Numbered from the stretch's first letter, positions 27,207-36,051 are shown. The stretch is DNA of 53,386 bases from Desulfuromonas sp. (GCA_002868865.1 PKUC01000085.1:1-53386); one strand, 5' to 3'. Translations and numbers: made by a program. The notes: generated from the sequence alone by a model not told the origin.

Positions 27207-27626
27207 TCACTCGCCAATAATCTTAACCAGAACGCGCTTGCGCCGGCGGCCATCAAACTCACCGTAAAAAATCTGCTCCCACGTACCAAAATCGAGACGG
27301 CCACCGGTCACGGCGACCACCACTTCACGCCCCATAACAGTCCGTTTAATATGAGCGTCACCGTTGTCCTCGCCGGTGAGGTTATGGCGGTACCGATTTA
27401 AGGGCTGATGAGGGGCCAGCTCTTCGAGCCAGGACTCAAAATCGCTGTGAAGTCCGGACTCATCATCGTTGATAAAAACCGAGGCGGTTATATGCATCGC
27501 ATTACAGAGCAGCAACCCCTCCCGAATCCCACTGTCGGCCAGGCATTGCTGGACCTCTTCGGTAATATTTACAAATCCGCGGCGCGCAGGGACCTCAAAC
27601 CACAGTTCTTGTCGATAACTCCTCAT
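27207..27626 (-). CDS. YjbQ/UPF0047-family protein
   Basis: 139 residues from the ATG at 27626 (AGGTGA upstream); a TTG precedes it. Family motifs: [39 protein letters not shown] and [13 protein letters not shown]. YjbQ proteins form small trimers with a His/Asp metal site. Some have been reported to have thiamine-phosphate synthase activity, but the physiological role is unsettled. It follows the pilin gene after a terminator and is probably independent. Confidence 0.88.
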   Translation of the reverse strand: MRSYRQELWFEVPARRGFVNITEEVQQCLADSGIREGLLLCNAMHITASVFINDDESGLHSDFESWLEELAPHQPLNRYRHNLTGEDNGDAHIKRTVMGREVVVAVTGGRLDFGTWEQIFYGEFDGRRRKRVLVKIIGE

Positions 27627-27647
27627 CAACTCACCTTTTCACAGACA

Positions 27648-27684
27648 GAAAAACGGGCAGCTGCTACAAAAAAACAGCTGCCCG
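27648..27684 (-). terminator. Terminator after the pilin gene
   Basis: On the minus strand CGGGCAGCTG and CAGCTGCCCG form a perfect 10-bp stem followed by TTTTTC. Confidence 0.88.
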
Positions 27685-27714
27685 CATCAAAAGCAGAAGA
27701 CGTCCAATCGAAAA

Positions 27715-28170
27715 TCAGGATCCGTCAGCGAAAATCAGACCGAACGTCGCGGTTGTCGCCGTCGCGTCCAAAGTCAGCGTGCAGGTGATGGTATCGTTGG
27801 TCACAGACCCGCCGGGAAAGGCCCCGCCACTGACAACAAATTCGCCGTTTGTGGCGGTATCAGCGTCCACCAGGTTCTGTACGGTGGTGGTCATCAGCGC
27901 ATTGATCGTTGCCGCAACACAACCGGCACTGGTATCAACGATTTCAGCCGCAGCGGGTGCACCTTCAACCCCGGCATCACGCAGCAGCTGTCCGGCAACA
28001 TTAATACTACTTGCCGCAGCCGCACCACCGGCAACCCCTTCAATGGCAGCTTCCTGAGCTGCATCCTGCATATTGATAAAACGTGGAACAGCGACAGCGG
28101 CGAGGATGCCAAGAATGATAATGACAACCGCCAGCTCTATCAGTGTGAAACCGGACTGATTCAACCTCAT
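27715..28170 (-). CDS. MSHA-like type IV pilin / pseudopilin
   Basis: 151 residues. Class III prepilin signal: the short leader MRLNQSG is cut before FTLIELAVVIIILGILAAVAVPRF, with Glu5 present. The remainder is a small Ala/Thr/Gly-rich globular domain with two cysteines (SAGCVAA and TITCTLTL) that could form the C-terminal disulfide. The leader and helix resemble MshA of Vibrio/Shewanella more than Geobacter PilA. No prepilin peptidase, assembly ATPase or other pilus gene is in the window, so the assembly machine lies elsewhere. AGGGAGGA precedes the ATG. Confidence 0.88.
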   Translation of the reverse strand: MRLNQSGFTLIELAVVIIILGILAAVAVPRFINMQDAAQEAAIEGVAGGAAAASSINVAGQLLRDAGVEGAPAAAEIVDTSAGCVAATINALMTTTVQNLVDADTATNGEFVVSGGAFPGGSVTNDTITCTLTLDATATTATFGLIFADGS

Positions 28171-28460
28171 GTGGTCCTCCCTGGAATCGACCTCGATTCC
28201 TGAACGAAGTTAAAAATGGATCTCTAATCCAAGCAGACGATAAAATGAATCGTTCTTTTAGACTTCAATCATTAACAACGAAGCATGACCGATAACAAAA
28301 CATATCAGCCAGTTAGCTCTCAAGTCGACAAAATGCCGAAAAATCACTCATGAAGGAACTCTGTCCTCACAAAAAGGCTATTGACAGCACGACAAGTCTC
28401 TCTATATATAGTTGCGCTCAGAACCTTCCGTCAAACAAAAGTTTTGCTATCAATAAATTT

Positions 28461-29360
28461 ATGAGTATCAAGCCGACCAAACACGTACTGCTGATCTTTT
28501 CTATGGCCACCCTGCTTCTGGCAAGTTGCACAGATAGCATGGCACCGGTCTATGCGGGAACCACCGTCCAGATCATCAACCCGGAAAAGCTGAGCGAACT
28601 GGAAAACCACTTCCAACGCTACGGCTACACCCTGAATGAATTTGAAAACGGGATCCCACCCATCATCCTGCAGTCGTTCCCGCAGGAAATCACCGAGGTC
28701 GGCTCCATCAAACAGAAGAAGAAGGTTTTTTTCCAGAGCCTTCTTCCTATCATATTGTTAGCCAATCAAGAAATCCTGCGTGAACGAGACACCCTGAAGC
28801 GTCTCCAGGACCGCTTTCTTGCCAGCGCCGGCAAGCTAAACGAAACCGAAACTCACCAGCTCGAAACCCTAGGCAAGCGCTACGGCGTTCACATCCAAAA
28901 GACACCCGATCTGAATACCATCAAAAAGCTGCTCGACAGAATCGACATCATCCCGGCCGACCTGGCTCTCGCCCAGGCCGCCAATGAATCAGCCTACGGC
29001 ACATCCCGCTTCTCGCAGCTGGCCAACAACCTGTTCGGAGAGTGGACGTTCACACCAGGAACCGGCATTGTCCCCGAAGGGCGTCCAGAAGGTGAGATCT
29101 ACGAAGTCCGCCGCTTTTCATCCCTGCTCGATTCGGTGCGTTCTTACCAGAAAAACCTCAACACCCATTCGGCGTACCGAACCTTCCGTGCATTGCGTGC
29201 CGCAGCGCGCAAGCAATCGAAACAGCTCAGAGGAGCGAAACTGGCTGAAGGACTGCTGAACTACTCAACCCGCCGCGAGGCATATATCGCCGATCTGCAG
29301 GCGATGATCCGCTACAACCGCCTGGATCGCTACACCAGCGCCCAACTCAGAAAAAGTTAG
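28461..29360 (+). CDS. Bax-type glucosaminidase-fold lipoprotein
   Basis: 299 residues if started at the ATG at 28461, which places a lipoprotein signal at the N-terminus (KHVLLIFSMATLLLAS then Cys at about residue 23, followed by Thr). An in-frame ATG at 28350 lacks this logic, and neither has a strong ribosome site. The C-terminal half matches the Bax/FlgJ-like glucosaminidase region: ADLALAQAANESAYGTSRF with the catalytic-type Glu, NNLFGEWTF, and YSTRREAYIADL. It probably trims peptidoglycan from the membrane; Asp after +1 is absent (Thr +2), so outer-membrane sorting is expected. Convergent with the deacetylase at 9 nt. Confidence 0.8.
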   Translation: MSIKPTKHVLLIFSMATLLLASCTDSMAPVYAGTTVQIINPEKLSELENHFQRYGYTLNEFENGIPPIILQSFPQEITEVGSIKQKKKVFFQSLLPIILLANQEILRERDTLKRLQDRFLASAGKLNETETHQLETLGKRYGVHIQKTPDLNTIKKLLDRIDIIPADLALAQAANESAYGTSRFSQLANNLFGEWTFTPGTGIVPEGRPEGEIYEVRRFSSLLDSVRSYQKNLNTHSAYRTFRALRAAARKQSKQLRGAKLAEGLLNYSTRREAYIADLQAMIRYNRLDRYTSAQLRKS

Positions 29361-29369
29361 ATCTGGAAC

Positions 29370-30431
29370 CTACCTCTCCAGCGCCGCATCCGATTGAATC
29401 CAGAGATGACTGTACCAACGCCAGCCCTGATCGGTCAGACCGGGTGCAGTCAGGGTGTACTTGTTGCGACGACCCGTAAGCGGCTTTTCAGCCACGACCT
29501 CAAAGGTGTCATCGCTACCGTCAACCGCGGTCACCGTACAGCTGTTGTCGCCCTGGACAAAACAGTTCAGACGACGCAGATCAGCGCCATCGGCGGCAAT
29601 ACGGATCCGCAAACGTGGAGGCAACTGAGGATCCCTGACCACTGGATCCAGCGGTGATTCTTCGATTACCACCAGCGGCTCCATCTGCAGTTTATCGATA
29701 AATCCCTTTGCCGTAGCATAGGGACCCCCCATGGGAAAGCGGGGCAGGTTCATCAGTTGGTGGGTCTCGTGGATCACGCCGGACTGCTGGGCAAAAGCGG
29801 CCTCAAATCCCAAATCATCGACAATCTCTATCAATTCCTGACTGTATTCTCCGTAGGGATAGGCAAACAGGGCCGGGGTCATCTTCAGATGTCGTTCGAA
29901 CAACTCCTGTGCCGCCTCGATGTCATTTCTAACCCGCTGTCCCCACGCAGCGCGGGTTTCACCGGGGCGCAGATCGACCAGATGATCATGGCTCATAGAG
30001 TGGTTGCCGATCTCAACCCCCTCCAGCACCAGTTGACGCAGCTGTGACCACGACAGGTAGCCGGAAGCGCCGACAGCATCTCCATTGACGAACAGGGTCA
30101 CCGGATACTGGTACTTGCGCAGCAGGGGCATGGCCCCGGTCAGAAACGAGGTAAAGGAATCATCGACACTCAGTGCAGCACATTTTTCCGGCAGGGCCTC
30201 TCCACGTCGCAGCCGTGAAACGATGTCGCGCAAGGACAGGACCCGGTAGTTGTTCTCCTGCAGGTAGGCCAGCTGCGCAGCAAAAACATCCGTACCGATA
30301 TTTGTCGATGGATATTTGGGTTCACCGAAACGGTGATACAGAAAAACGTTGGCTCCGGCCCAGCACGAGGTACTCAACACAGACACCAGCAGGAGGAGGG
30401 TAAAGACAAGCTTGAGCCAAAACGTTTTCAT
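29370..30431 (-). CDS. Polysaccharide deacetylase family protein
   Basis: 353 residues from the ATG at 30431 (AGGACAG upstream); the frame to 30527 overlaps the preceding gene. N-terminal signal peptide (about residues 5-25, LKLVFTLLLLVSVLSTSCWA). NodB-type domain: ALSVDDSF (metal-binding Asp pair), the HSMSH zinc motif in IGNHSMSHDH and ALFAYPYGEYS. The last 110 residues form a beta-rich extension. It should deacetylate an N-acetylated glycan outside the cytosol. It begins 17 nt after the RSH gene and is probably in its operon, an odd pairing. Confidence 0.87.
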   Translation of the reverse strand: MKTFWLKLVFTLLLLVSVLSTSCWAGANVFLYHRFGEPKYPSTNIGTDVFAAQLAYLQENNYRVLSLRDIVSRLRRGEALPEKCAALSVDDSFTSFLTGAMPLLRKYQYPVTLFVNGDAVGASGYLSWSQLRQLVLEGVEIGNHSMSHDHLVDLRPGETRAAWGQRVRNDIEAAQELFERHLKMTPALFAYPYGEYSQELIEIVDDLGFEAAFAQQSGVIHETHQLMNLPRFPMGGPYATAKGFIDKLQMEPLVVIEESPLDPVVRDPQLPPRLRIRIAADGADLRRLNCFVQGDNSCTVTAVDGSDDTFEVVAEKPLTGRRNKYTLTAPGLTDQGWRWYSHLWIQSDAALER

Positions 30432-30448
30432 AGGTACTGTCCTGTCTG

Positions 30449-31894
30449 TCAGGCCGTGCGGACCTTGTTGCGGAGATAGCGCCGGATGGTATTGCGTGCC
30501 TTGGGGGTAACTGCCCATTCCAACCACTTGGGCAGGACTTCCGGGTGCGATGATGTTTCCACCGACACCTGGTCACCGTCAAGCAGCCGGGTTCGCAGCA
30601 GCCGGGTCCGGCCGTTGATCCGTCCGCGGCGCGCGTTCAGCCCGAGTGATTCATGAATATCAAAAGCAAAATCGAGAACGCTGCTCCCTTCGGGGAGGAT
30701 GCGCACATCACCGCGGGGGGTATACACCTGAATCGTAGCTGATGCCAGCTTGAGTGACGCGGTATCGAAGGCCGATTCCCCCTCCATCAGAGAACGCATC
30801 AGTTCGCGGAAGTTGTCCCACTTGAATTCAAAGCCCGGCGCCAGCACCCCAGATTCATTAAAGCGCGCCAGCTTGCGGGTGGTGATCTCAACCCGCATCC
30901 GCTGTTCTCCGACCTGCACCGTGGTCTTTAACGCCTGGTAGCCGAACTGCGAGGAGACATTGAGGTGATCACGCAACTTTCCCGGAATCGACGGAAACAT
31001 GCTGTGCAACACCCCGAGAAAAATATATGCATCCCGGGTCCGATCGACCTGAACTTCTAAGGTGTACAGGGCGACAAAACCACGATTCATCTCCCGCGCC
31101 CCTGCGATGGAAAACGGACGCCAGCGGTTCTTCAACGAAACATCGAGGCGCTGATGTTCACAGGCATTCATAATCTTAGCGCGAATTTTTCGCAGATAAT
31201 CCGCAGTCTGTTCGCACACCAGATCGACCTGACGCTGATAACGCTTCGCCCGCCGTGGATAGATCAGCCGTAACGACAGAGAATCGAGTTCGGTGGCGAC
31301 ATAGCCCATCCCCAGATGCTGGGCCAGCGGCACATAAATGGTACGGGTCTCTTCGGCGATAAGCTTCTGTTTTTCTGGCGTCAGGGCGTTGATGGTCAGT
31401 AGGTTATCGATCCGGTCCCAAAACTTCAGGCAGAGAACGCGGATGTCTTCGATCGCTGCCAGCACCGTCTTTTTGTAGGTCGCCTCCTTGAGGTCCTGAC
31501 GACTCAATTCCTGACGATTCAGCTCACTTGCGGTCACCTTGGTGAGTCCGTCGACCAGCAGTGCAACCTGCTCACCATAGCGGTTACGAACCTCACCCAA
31601 CGTCACCGGCGTATCTTCGACGACATCGTGCAGCAGTGCCGCCATCACCGAAGGGAAGTCCATCCAGTGCCGTGCCGCCATATGCGCCACCCGCAGCGGA
31701 TGAAAGATGTAAGGCTCCCCCGACTTGCGCACCTGATCGGTATGCGACAGACGCGCATCCTCATAGGCGGCCTGAACCGCTGCCAACTCTTTATCCAGAC
31801 GCTCTTCTGAAAACCCACCACCATAGTGAGTCACCAGCAGCATCATGATATCGTTGATCAGCCGGCTCTCTGTTTTTTCGTCAAATTTGCCCAT
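30449..31894 (-). CDS. RelA/SpoT homologue: intact HD hydrolase, eroded synthetase, TGS domain
   Basis: 481 residues, shorter than full Rel (about 720). The HD (p)ppGpp hydrolase is complete: PYIFHPLRVAHMAA, ALLHDVVEDTPVT and FWDRIDNLLTI. The synthetase region is degenerate. The usual RFKDYIA is KLRDHLN, NGYQSLHT is FGYQALKT, EIQIRT is EITTRK, and the catalytic YDxxAxR segment is not recognisable. A TGS-like domain (IQVYTPRGDVRILPEGSSVLDFAF) ends the protein; the ACT domain is absent. It is therefore probably a hydrolase-only or regulatory RSH that lowers alarmone. Upstream HIT and tlyA genes may share the transcript. Confidence 0.87.
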   Translation of the reverse strand: MGKFDEKTESRLINDIMMLLVTHYGGGFSEERLDKELAAVQAAYEDARLSHTDQVRKSGEPYIFHPLRVAHMAARHWMDFPSVMAALLHDVVEDTPVTLGEVRNRYGEQVALLVDGLTKVTASELNRQELSRQDLKEATYKKTVLAAIEDIRVLCLKFWDRIDNLLTINALTPEKQKLIAEETRTIYVPLAQHLGMGYVATELDSLSLRLIYPRRAKRYQRQVDLVCEQTADYLRKIRAKIMNACEHQRLDVSLKNRWRPFSIAGAREMNRGFVALYTLEVQVDRTRDAYIFLGVLHSMFPSIPGKLRDHLNVSSQFGYQALKTTVQVGEQRMRVEITTRKLARFNESGVLAPGFEFKWDNFRELMRSLMEGESAFDTASLKLASATIQVYTPRGDVRILPEGSSVLDFAFDIHESLGLNARRGRINGRTRLLRTRLLDGDQVSVETSSHPEVLPKWLEWAVTPKARNTIRRYLRNKVRTA

Positions 31895-31924
31895 AGATCC
31901 TTACATAAGTCGAAGACACCGGTG

Positions 31925-32272
31925 TTAGCCGGGCGGCCAGACCATATCGCGACCACCCAACAGATGAAAGTGGATGTGCCAGACCGACTGGCCACCACCT
32001 TCGTTGCAGTTGTTGACGACCCGGAACCCGTCCTGGGCGAAACCAAGATCGTGTGCCAACTTTCCGGCAACCTGATAAACGTGACCGATCAGCTCATTGT
32101 CCGCCGTGGTCAGATCGAGAGTGGTACGGATATGCTTGCGGGGAACGATAAGAATATGCTGCGGAGCCTGCGGATCGAGGTCGTCGAAAGCGATAATCTC
32201 ATCATCCTTGTAACGAAACTTCGCGGGGATCTCTCCCGCGGCGATTTTGCAGAAAATACAATCTCCAGCCAT
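31925..32272 (-). CDS. HIT-family nucleotide hydrolase (HinT type)
   Basis: 115 residues from the ATG at 32272, with GGAGG 8 nt upstream; the longer frame to 32350 is unsupported. CIFCKIAAGEIPAK at the N-terminus, DLDPQAPQHILIVPRKHI in the middle and the histidine triad WHIHFHLLGG at the C-terminus. HinT enzymes hydrolyse adenosine phosphoramidates. It lies 30 nt upstream of the RSH gene on the same strand. Confidence 0.93.
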   Translation of the reverse strand: MAGDCIFCKIAAGEIPAKFRYKDDEIIAFDDLDPQAPQHILIVPRKHIRTTLDLTTADNELIGHVYQVAGKLAHDLGFAQDGFRVVNNCNEGGGQSVWHIHFHLLGGRDMVWPPG

Positions 32273-32390
32273 GTCAGCAATCCTCCGGAACGCCGGGTTT
32301 TCTCTATACTCAGCAAACAGCTGAGACAATTCTAACAAACATTCACACAACTGGATATAGCAAAAACAGCGTCATACGGGACAAAAAACA

Positions 32391-33125
32391 CTAAACGGTC
32401 TGCAGATGAATCAAAAACTCCCGATTGCCCTTCGGACCCAGGATCGGACTCTCAACGACACCGCACACCACACACCCCAACCCCTCGGCCAGTCGTTTTA
32501 TCTCGTCTACAACCTCGGCATGAACCTGCGCGTCTCGGACCACTCCTCCCTTCCCCACCTGTCCGCGTCCCACTTCGAACTGCGGCTTGATCAGAGCGAC
32601 AATATCGGCACCAGCGGCCAGAAGCTCCAGGGTGGGTGGCAACACTTTTGACAGCGAGATAAAAGAGGCGTCAATCACAGCGAAGGTTGGCTGGCGATCG
32701 AGTTGCTCCGATGTGAGATCACGAATGTTGCACCGCTCCAGATTCACCACCCGCGGATCTTCCCGTAACGACCAGGCCAGCTGACCATAGCCGACATCGA
32801 CCGCAAAGACACGTTCTGCACCACGCTGCAGCAGACAGTCAGTAAAACCGCCGGTGGACGCCCCGACATCGAGAGCAGTCCGGCCTTGCGGATCAGCAGA
32901 AAAGATATTGAGCGCCTTCTCCAACTTGAGCCCCCCGCGTGACACATAGGGGATATCTCCCCCCTTCACCCGCAGATCGACGTCCGGATCAAAACGTGTT
33001 CCCGCCTTGTCGACACGGTGATCTTCGACCACCACCTTGCCGGCCAGAATCAGGGCCCGCGCCCGCTCACGCGACTGCGCAAAACCCCGATCCACCAGAA
33101 TTTTATCCAAACGCTCTTTTTTCAC
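32391..33125 (-). CDS. TlyA-family rRNA 2'-O-methyltransferase
   Basis: 244 residues. An N-terminal S4 RNA-binding domain (RLDKILVDRGFAQSRERARALILAGKV) is followed by an FtsJ-type Rossmann methyltransferase: ALDVGASTGGFTDCLLQRGA is the SAM motif and FAVIDASFISLSKVLP a catalytic-region segment. TlyA enzymes methylate 16S and 23S rRNA at cytidines and are often annotated hemolysin A. The start lies after the desulfoferrodoxin terminator. Confidence 0.92.
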   Translation of the reverse strand: MKKERLDKILVDRGFAQSRERARALILAGKVVVEDHRVDKAGTRFDPDVDLRVKGGDIPYVSRGGLKLEKALNIFSADPQGRTALDVGASTGGFTDCLLQRGAERVFAVDVGYGQLAWSLREDPRVVNLERCNIRDLTSEQLDRQPTFAVIDASFISLSKVLPPTLELLAAGADIVALIKPQFEVGRGQVGKGGVVRDAQVHAEVVDEIKRLAEGLGCVVCGVVESPILGPKGNREFLIHLQTV

Positions 33126-33202
33126 GACTCTCCTGCACAGTTCTGATCTGTCGGACAGATCAATATATCACCAACGCGGGTCTAAAACAGCAGAAACCCA
33201 CA

Positions 33203-33234
33203 GAAAAAAAGGGCCGACTCATAAAGCCGGCCCC
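33203..33234 (-). terminator. Terminator after desulfoferrodoxin
   Basis: On the minus strand GGGGCCGGCT and AGTCGGCCC form a GC-rich stem, followed by a run of T. Confidence 0.85.
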
Positions 33235-33258
33235 GATAAAAGCGAACAAACAGCCTGC

Positions 33259-33639
33259 TTAACTGGTCGCAGACCAGTGGCCGTGCAGGTTACAATATTC
33301 ACGGGCTTTCAGCGATGTCGCGGTAACGGCAAAGACCGCCTTTGCCGGTTGTCCCGGTTTCAGAAACTGCAGATACGCTTTACCGTCGGCAATCAATTCA
33401 ATCCACTCGATGTAGTGCTCTGCTTCCATCGGATGAGGAACACTGCCGACGGTCACAGTGACGACCCCATCACCGACCTCAATCACCGGAACATGCTTTT
33501 CGGTGGCCGCATCGGTGGTGTTTTCATTAAGCAGAGCCATCGGCTGGCCGCAGCAGGTCAAAGCACCGGCACCGGCATGGACAACCTCTACGATATTGCC
33601 GCAGATTGAACACTTGTAGACTTCCAGTTGTTTCGACAT
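33259..33639 (-). CDS. dfx: Desulfoferrodoxin (class I, 2Fe superoxide reductase)
   Basis: 126 residues. The N-terminal rubredoxin-like Fe centre has CSIC, 15 residues, then CC. The C-terminal superoxide-reductase centre has ligands in [21 protein letters not shown] and CNLHGHW. It reduces superoxide to hydrogen peroxide without making oxygen, as is usual in anaerobes. AAAGGAGAACTC precedes the ATG. It is monocistronic, bounded by its own terminator. Confidence 0.95.
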   Translation of the reverse strand: MSKQLEVYKCSICGNIVEVVHAGAGALTCCGQPMALLNENTTDAATEKHVPVIEVGDGVVTVTVGSVPHPMEAEHYIEWIELIADGKAYLQFLKPGQPAKAVFAVTATSLKAREYCNLHGHWSATS

Positions 33640-33799
33640 GAGTTCTCCTTTCGATCGGTTTCATTTCGGGGAAAAGCTGACAAACAGAACCTTCAGATAA
33701 AGAGGATACATAAACATCCATAATTGCAAAACTCCGAAATTATAGCACTATTCAGATATATTTCAGAAAATTTGTAGCAGATTTTTTTCACCTTTATTA

Positions 33800-33829
33800 T
33801 TGATCTCAGCCGGATCATTCCTTTATAAT
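33800..33829 (+). promoter_or_regulatory. Strong sigma-70 promoter for the structured RNA
   Basis: TTGATC at 33800-33805, an 18-nt spacer and a perfect TATAAT at 33824-33829. It predicts a transcript start near 33836, close to the 5' end of the RNA stem. Confidence 0.75.
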
Positions 33830-33835
33830 CACAAT

Positions 33836-34061
33836 CAAACGCACAGATCAGACTCTCTGCCCTGCAGGTGAGGTCAGAACGTCCACGCGGAATATTTTGT
33901 CATTCGGGAATCCTTCAACGACCCTGTGAGCCAGCCCACCCCGGAGTGGGACGCCTGATGAGTCGACAGGGGCTCCCACCTATCTGGTACTCGTAGTGAG
34001 GCCCAAGATCCACGGCCGCGGTGGAGAGTCGTAAGAGCAAAGGCACCCCAGGGTGCCTTTT
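33836..34061 (+). ncRNA. ssrS: Structured small RNA, probably 6S RNA
   Basis: There is no coding frame, but the stretch has a strong promoter and a terminator. A closing stem GACTCTC (33851-33857) / GAGAGTC (34024-34030) delimits about 180 nt, the 6S RNA length. Inside, CCCTGT (33922-33927) pairs with ACAGGG (33966-33971) around an apical CCCAC/GTGGG hairpin (33935-33950). A long rod with internal bubbles is the 6S plan, in which the central bubble mimics an open promoter and holds sigma-70 RNA polymerase. The fold was done by eye and sequence identity to known 6S RNAs was not checked; another structured RNA is possible. Confidence 0.6.
34039..34061 (+). terminator. Terminator of the small RNA
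   Basis: AAAGGCACCC (34039-34048) and GGGTGCCTTT (34051-34060) form a perfect stem with a two-nucleotide gap, followed by TTG. It lies 9 nt after the closing stem and 60 nt before the TraB start. Confidence 0.85.
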
Positions 34062-34119
34062 GTCGTGTTATCGCGCAGCATCCATCACCCACATCATCAA
34101 ACGAAGGACCCTAAAGGCC

Positions 34120-35298
34120 ATGCCACAGGACACCGAGGACGCATACACACGCCTGACCGTCGGAGAGAAGGAGATCATCCTCATCGGCACGGCCCACATC
34201 TCTCAGGAGTCTGTCGACACCGTCACCACGGCCATCAAAGAGCTGCAGCCGGATACGGTCTGTGTCGAGCTCGATGCGCAGCGCTACCAGTCGCTCATCA
34301 ATCAGAAAGGCTGGGAATCCCTCAACCTCAAAGATGTCATCCGCAAAGGTCAGCTGCCGTTCCTGCTGGCGAACCTTGCGCTGTCTTCCTATCAGAAAAG
34401 AATGGGACTGCAGACCGGGGTTAAACCGGGCGCGGAGCTGGCAGCGGCGGCCCAGACCGCGGTCGACATGGGACTGGAGATGGAGCTGGTTGACCGCAAT
34501 ATCCGCACAACCCTGTTGCGGGTCTGGCGTAAAACCGGGTTGTGGAACAAAATAAAGGTGATGGCAGCGCTGTTCGGCAGCCTGTTCGAAAAACAGGATC
34601 TCGACGAACAGGAGCTAGCGAAGCTCAGGCAGAGCGACACCCTGTCATCGATGCTGGAGGAGATGGGCACCCTGCTGCCCTCGGTCAAACAGATCCTGGT
34701 CGATGAGCGGGACAGCTATATGGCCTATCACATCAAAAATGCCCCCGGGGAAACGATCCTTGCGGTAATCGGCGCGGCCCATCAGCCCGGCATCGAACGG
34801 CAACTGCAGCTCGACATTCCTGCTGAAACTATCGAAGATATCAGTCAGGTTCCGGAAAAATCGACAACCTCGCGCATGCTCCCCTGGCTGATCCCAGCCA
34901 TCGTCATCGCCCTGTTTATCGGCGGCTTCTTTTTTGGCAATCCAGAAAAGTTTGCCGACGCTGCCATCGCCTGGGTCCTGGCGAACGGGATCCTGTCCGC
35001 AACTGGCGCGCTGTTGGCCTGGGGCCATCCGATCACGGTAATCAGCGCCTTTTTTGCCGCGCCACTCACATCTCTCAATCCAACAATCGGCGCAGGATTC
35101 GTCACCGGCCTGGTCCAGGCGTTTGTCGCCGCGCCCACAGTGCGCGACATGGAGATGGTCGGCGAAGACCTGATCAATATCCGTGGATGGTGGCGCAACC
35201 GGCTGGCGCGGGTCATGCTGGTTTTTCTGTTTTCTTCGATCGGCTCAGCGGCGGGCACCTTCATTGCTCTGGGCTGGTTGAAAAATATGTTCCAATAA
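34120..35298 (+). CDS. TraB/PrgY-family membrane protein
   Basis: 392 residues from the ATG at 34120 (GAAGGA upstream); the frame to 34021 overlaps the small RNA. The N-terminal TraB domain (about residues 1-230) shows GTAHISQESVDTV, VELDAQRY and VIGAAHQPGIE. The C-terminal 150 residues hold about four membrane helices (LPWLIPAIVIALFIGGFFF, LSATGALLAWGHP, LVFLFSSIGSAAG). The fold resembles EreA/ChaN-like hydrolases; PrgY binds or inactivates a pheromone in Enterococcus. The substrate here is unknown. It is followed by a rhomboid protease 27 nt later. Confidence 0.87.
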   Translation: MPQDTEDAYTRLTVGEKEIILIGTAHISQESVDTVTTAIKELQPDTVCVELDAQRYQSLINQKGWESLNLKDVIRKGQLPFLLANLALSSYQKRMGLQTGVKPGAELAAAAQTAVDMGLEMELVDRNIRTTLLRVWRKTGLWNKIKVMAALFGSLFEKQDLDEQELAKLRQSDTLSSMLEEMGTLLPSVKQILVDERDSYMAYHIKNAPGETILAVIGAAHQPGIERQLQLDIPAETIEDISQVPEKSTTSRMLPWLIPAIVIALFIGGFFFGNPEKFADAAIAWVLANGILSATGALLAWGHPITVISAFFAAPLTSLNPTIGAGFVTGLVQAFVAAPTVRDMEMVGEDLINIRGWWRNRLARVMLVFLFSSIGSAAGTFIALGWLKNMFQ

Positions 35299-35325
35299 TC
35301 TGATCACAGACGCAGGAGCGATCCC

Positions 35326-36051
35326 TTGTCTCAACTGTTTCGCCGCAACCCGCTCACCGGGCATACTCTGGTGCAGATTCTGATCTACACCAATCTGGCC
35401 CTGTTTACCCTGATGGTCCTGCACGGCACGATTCTCGGGCTGGGGATGGGAACACTTCTAAACCCGCCAACCCCACTGCTGCGCGCCTGGGGAGCACAAT
35501 TCTGGCCTCTGGCCATCCATCAGGGAGAATGGTGGCGCTGTATCAGCTACGCCTATACCCACGGCGGAATTATCCATCTCGGCTTCAACATGATGGTCCT
35601 CTATCAGGTCGGCCCCATGCTCGAAGAAGAGATCGGCTGGAGTCGCTTGCTGACCATCTACACCCTTTGCGCACTCACAGCTACCCTGGCGGGTTACGTC
35701 TGGCATCCGCTGGTGACTGTCGTCGGAGCGTCCGGATCCATCTTCGGCCTGATCGGCTTTTCGGTCAGCTACTACCACCGCATGGGTGGTTATCAGGCAA
35801 TTCAACGACGCAACTTCATGTTTCAGTGGGCGGTCATGGCGTTCTTCTTCGGGCTGTTCGTCGGCGCGGACAATGCCGCACACCTCGGAGGTGCTCTTAC
35901 CGGCGCGGCCATGGGATTTGTCGTCCCCACCACGGCCCGCAACCTGCGACGCACGGAGAAGCTCTACGAGATTCTCGGCTGGACCTGTGGCCTGATCTCC
36001 ATTGTCAGCCTGCTGTTCGTGCTGTTTGTCCGCTTGGGACGTGTGTTCTGA
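35326..36051 (+). CDS. Rhomboid-family intramembrane serine protease
   Basis: 241 residues, TTG start at 35326 with CAGGAG 7 nt upstream. Six or so hydrophobic helices. Catalytic Ser in GASGSIFGLIGF, the catalytic His in ADNAAHLGGALTGA, and the HGGIIHLGFNMMVLYQVG helix-2 signature. It cleaves membrane proteins within the bilayer; its substrate is unknown. The stop overlaps the next start by one base (TGATG), so the pair is translationally coupled. Confidence 0.92.
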   Translation: MSQLFRRNPLTGHTLVQILIYTNLALFTLMVLHGTILGLGMGTLLNPPTPLLRAWGAQFWPLAIHQGEWWRCISYAYTHGGIIHLGFNMMVLYQVGPMLEEEIGWSRLLTIYTLCALTATLAGYVWHPLVTVVGASGSIFGLIGFSVSYYHRMGGYQAIQRRNFMFQWAVMAFFFGLFVGADNAAHLGGALTGAAMGFVVPTTARNLRRTEKLYEILGWTCGLISIVSLLFVLFVRLGRVF

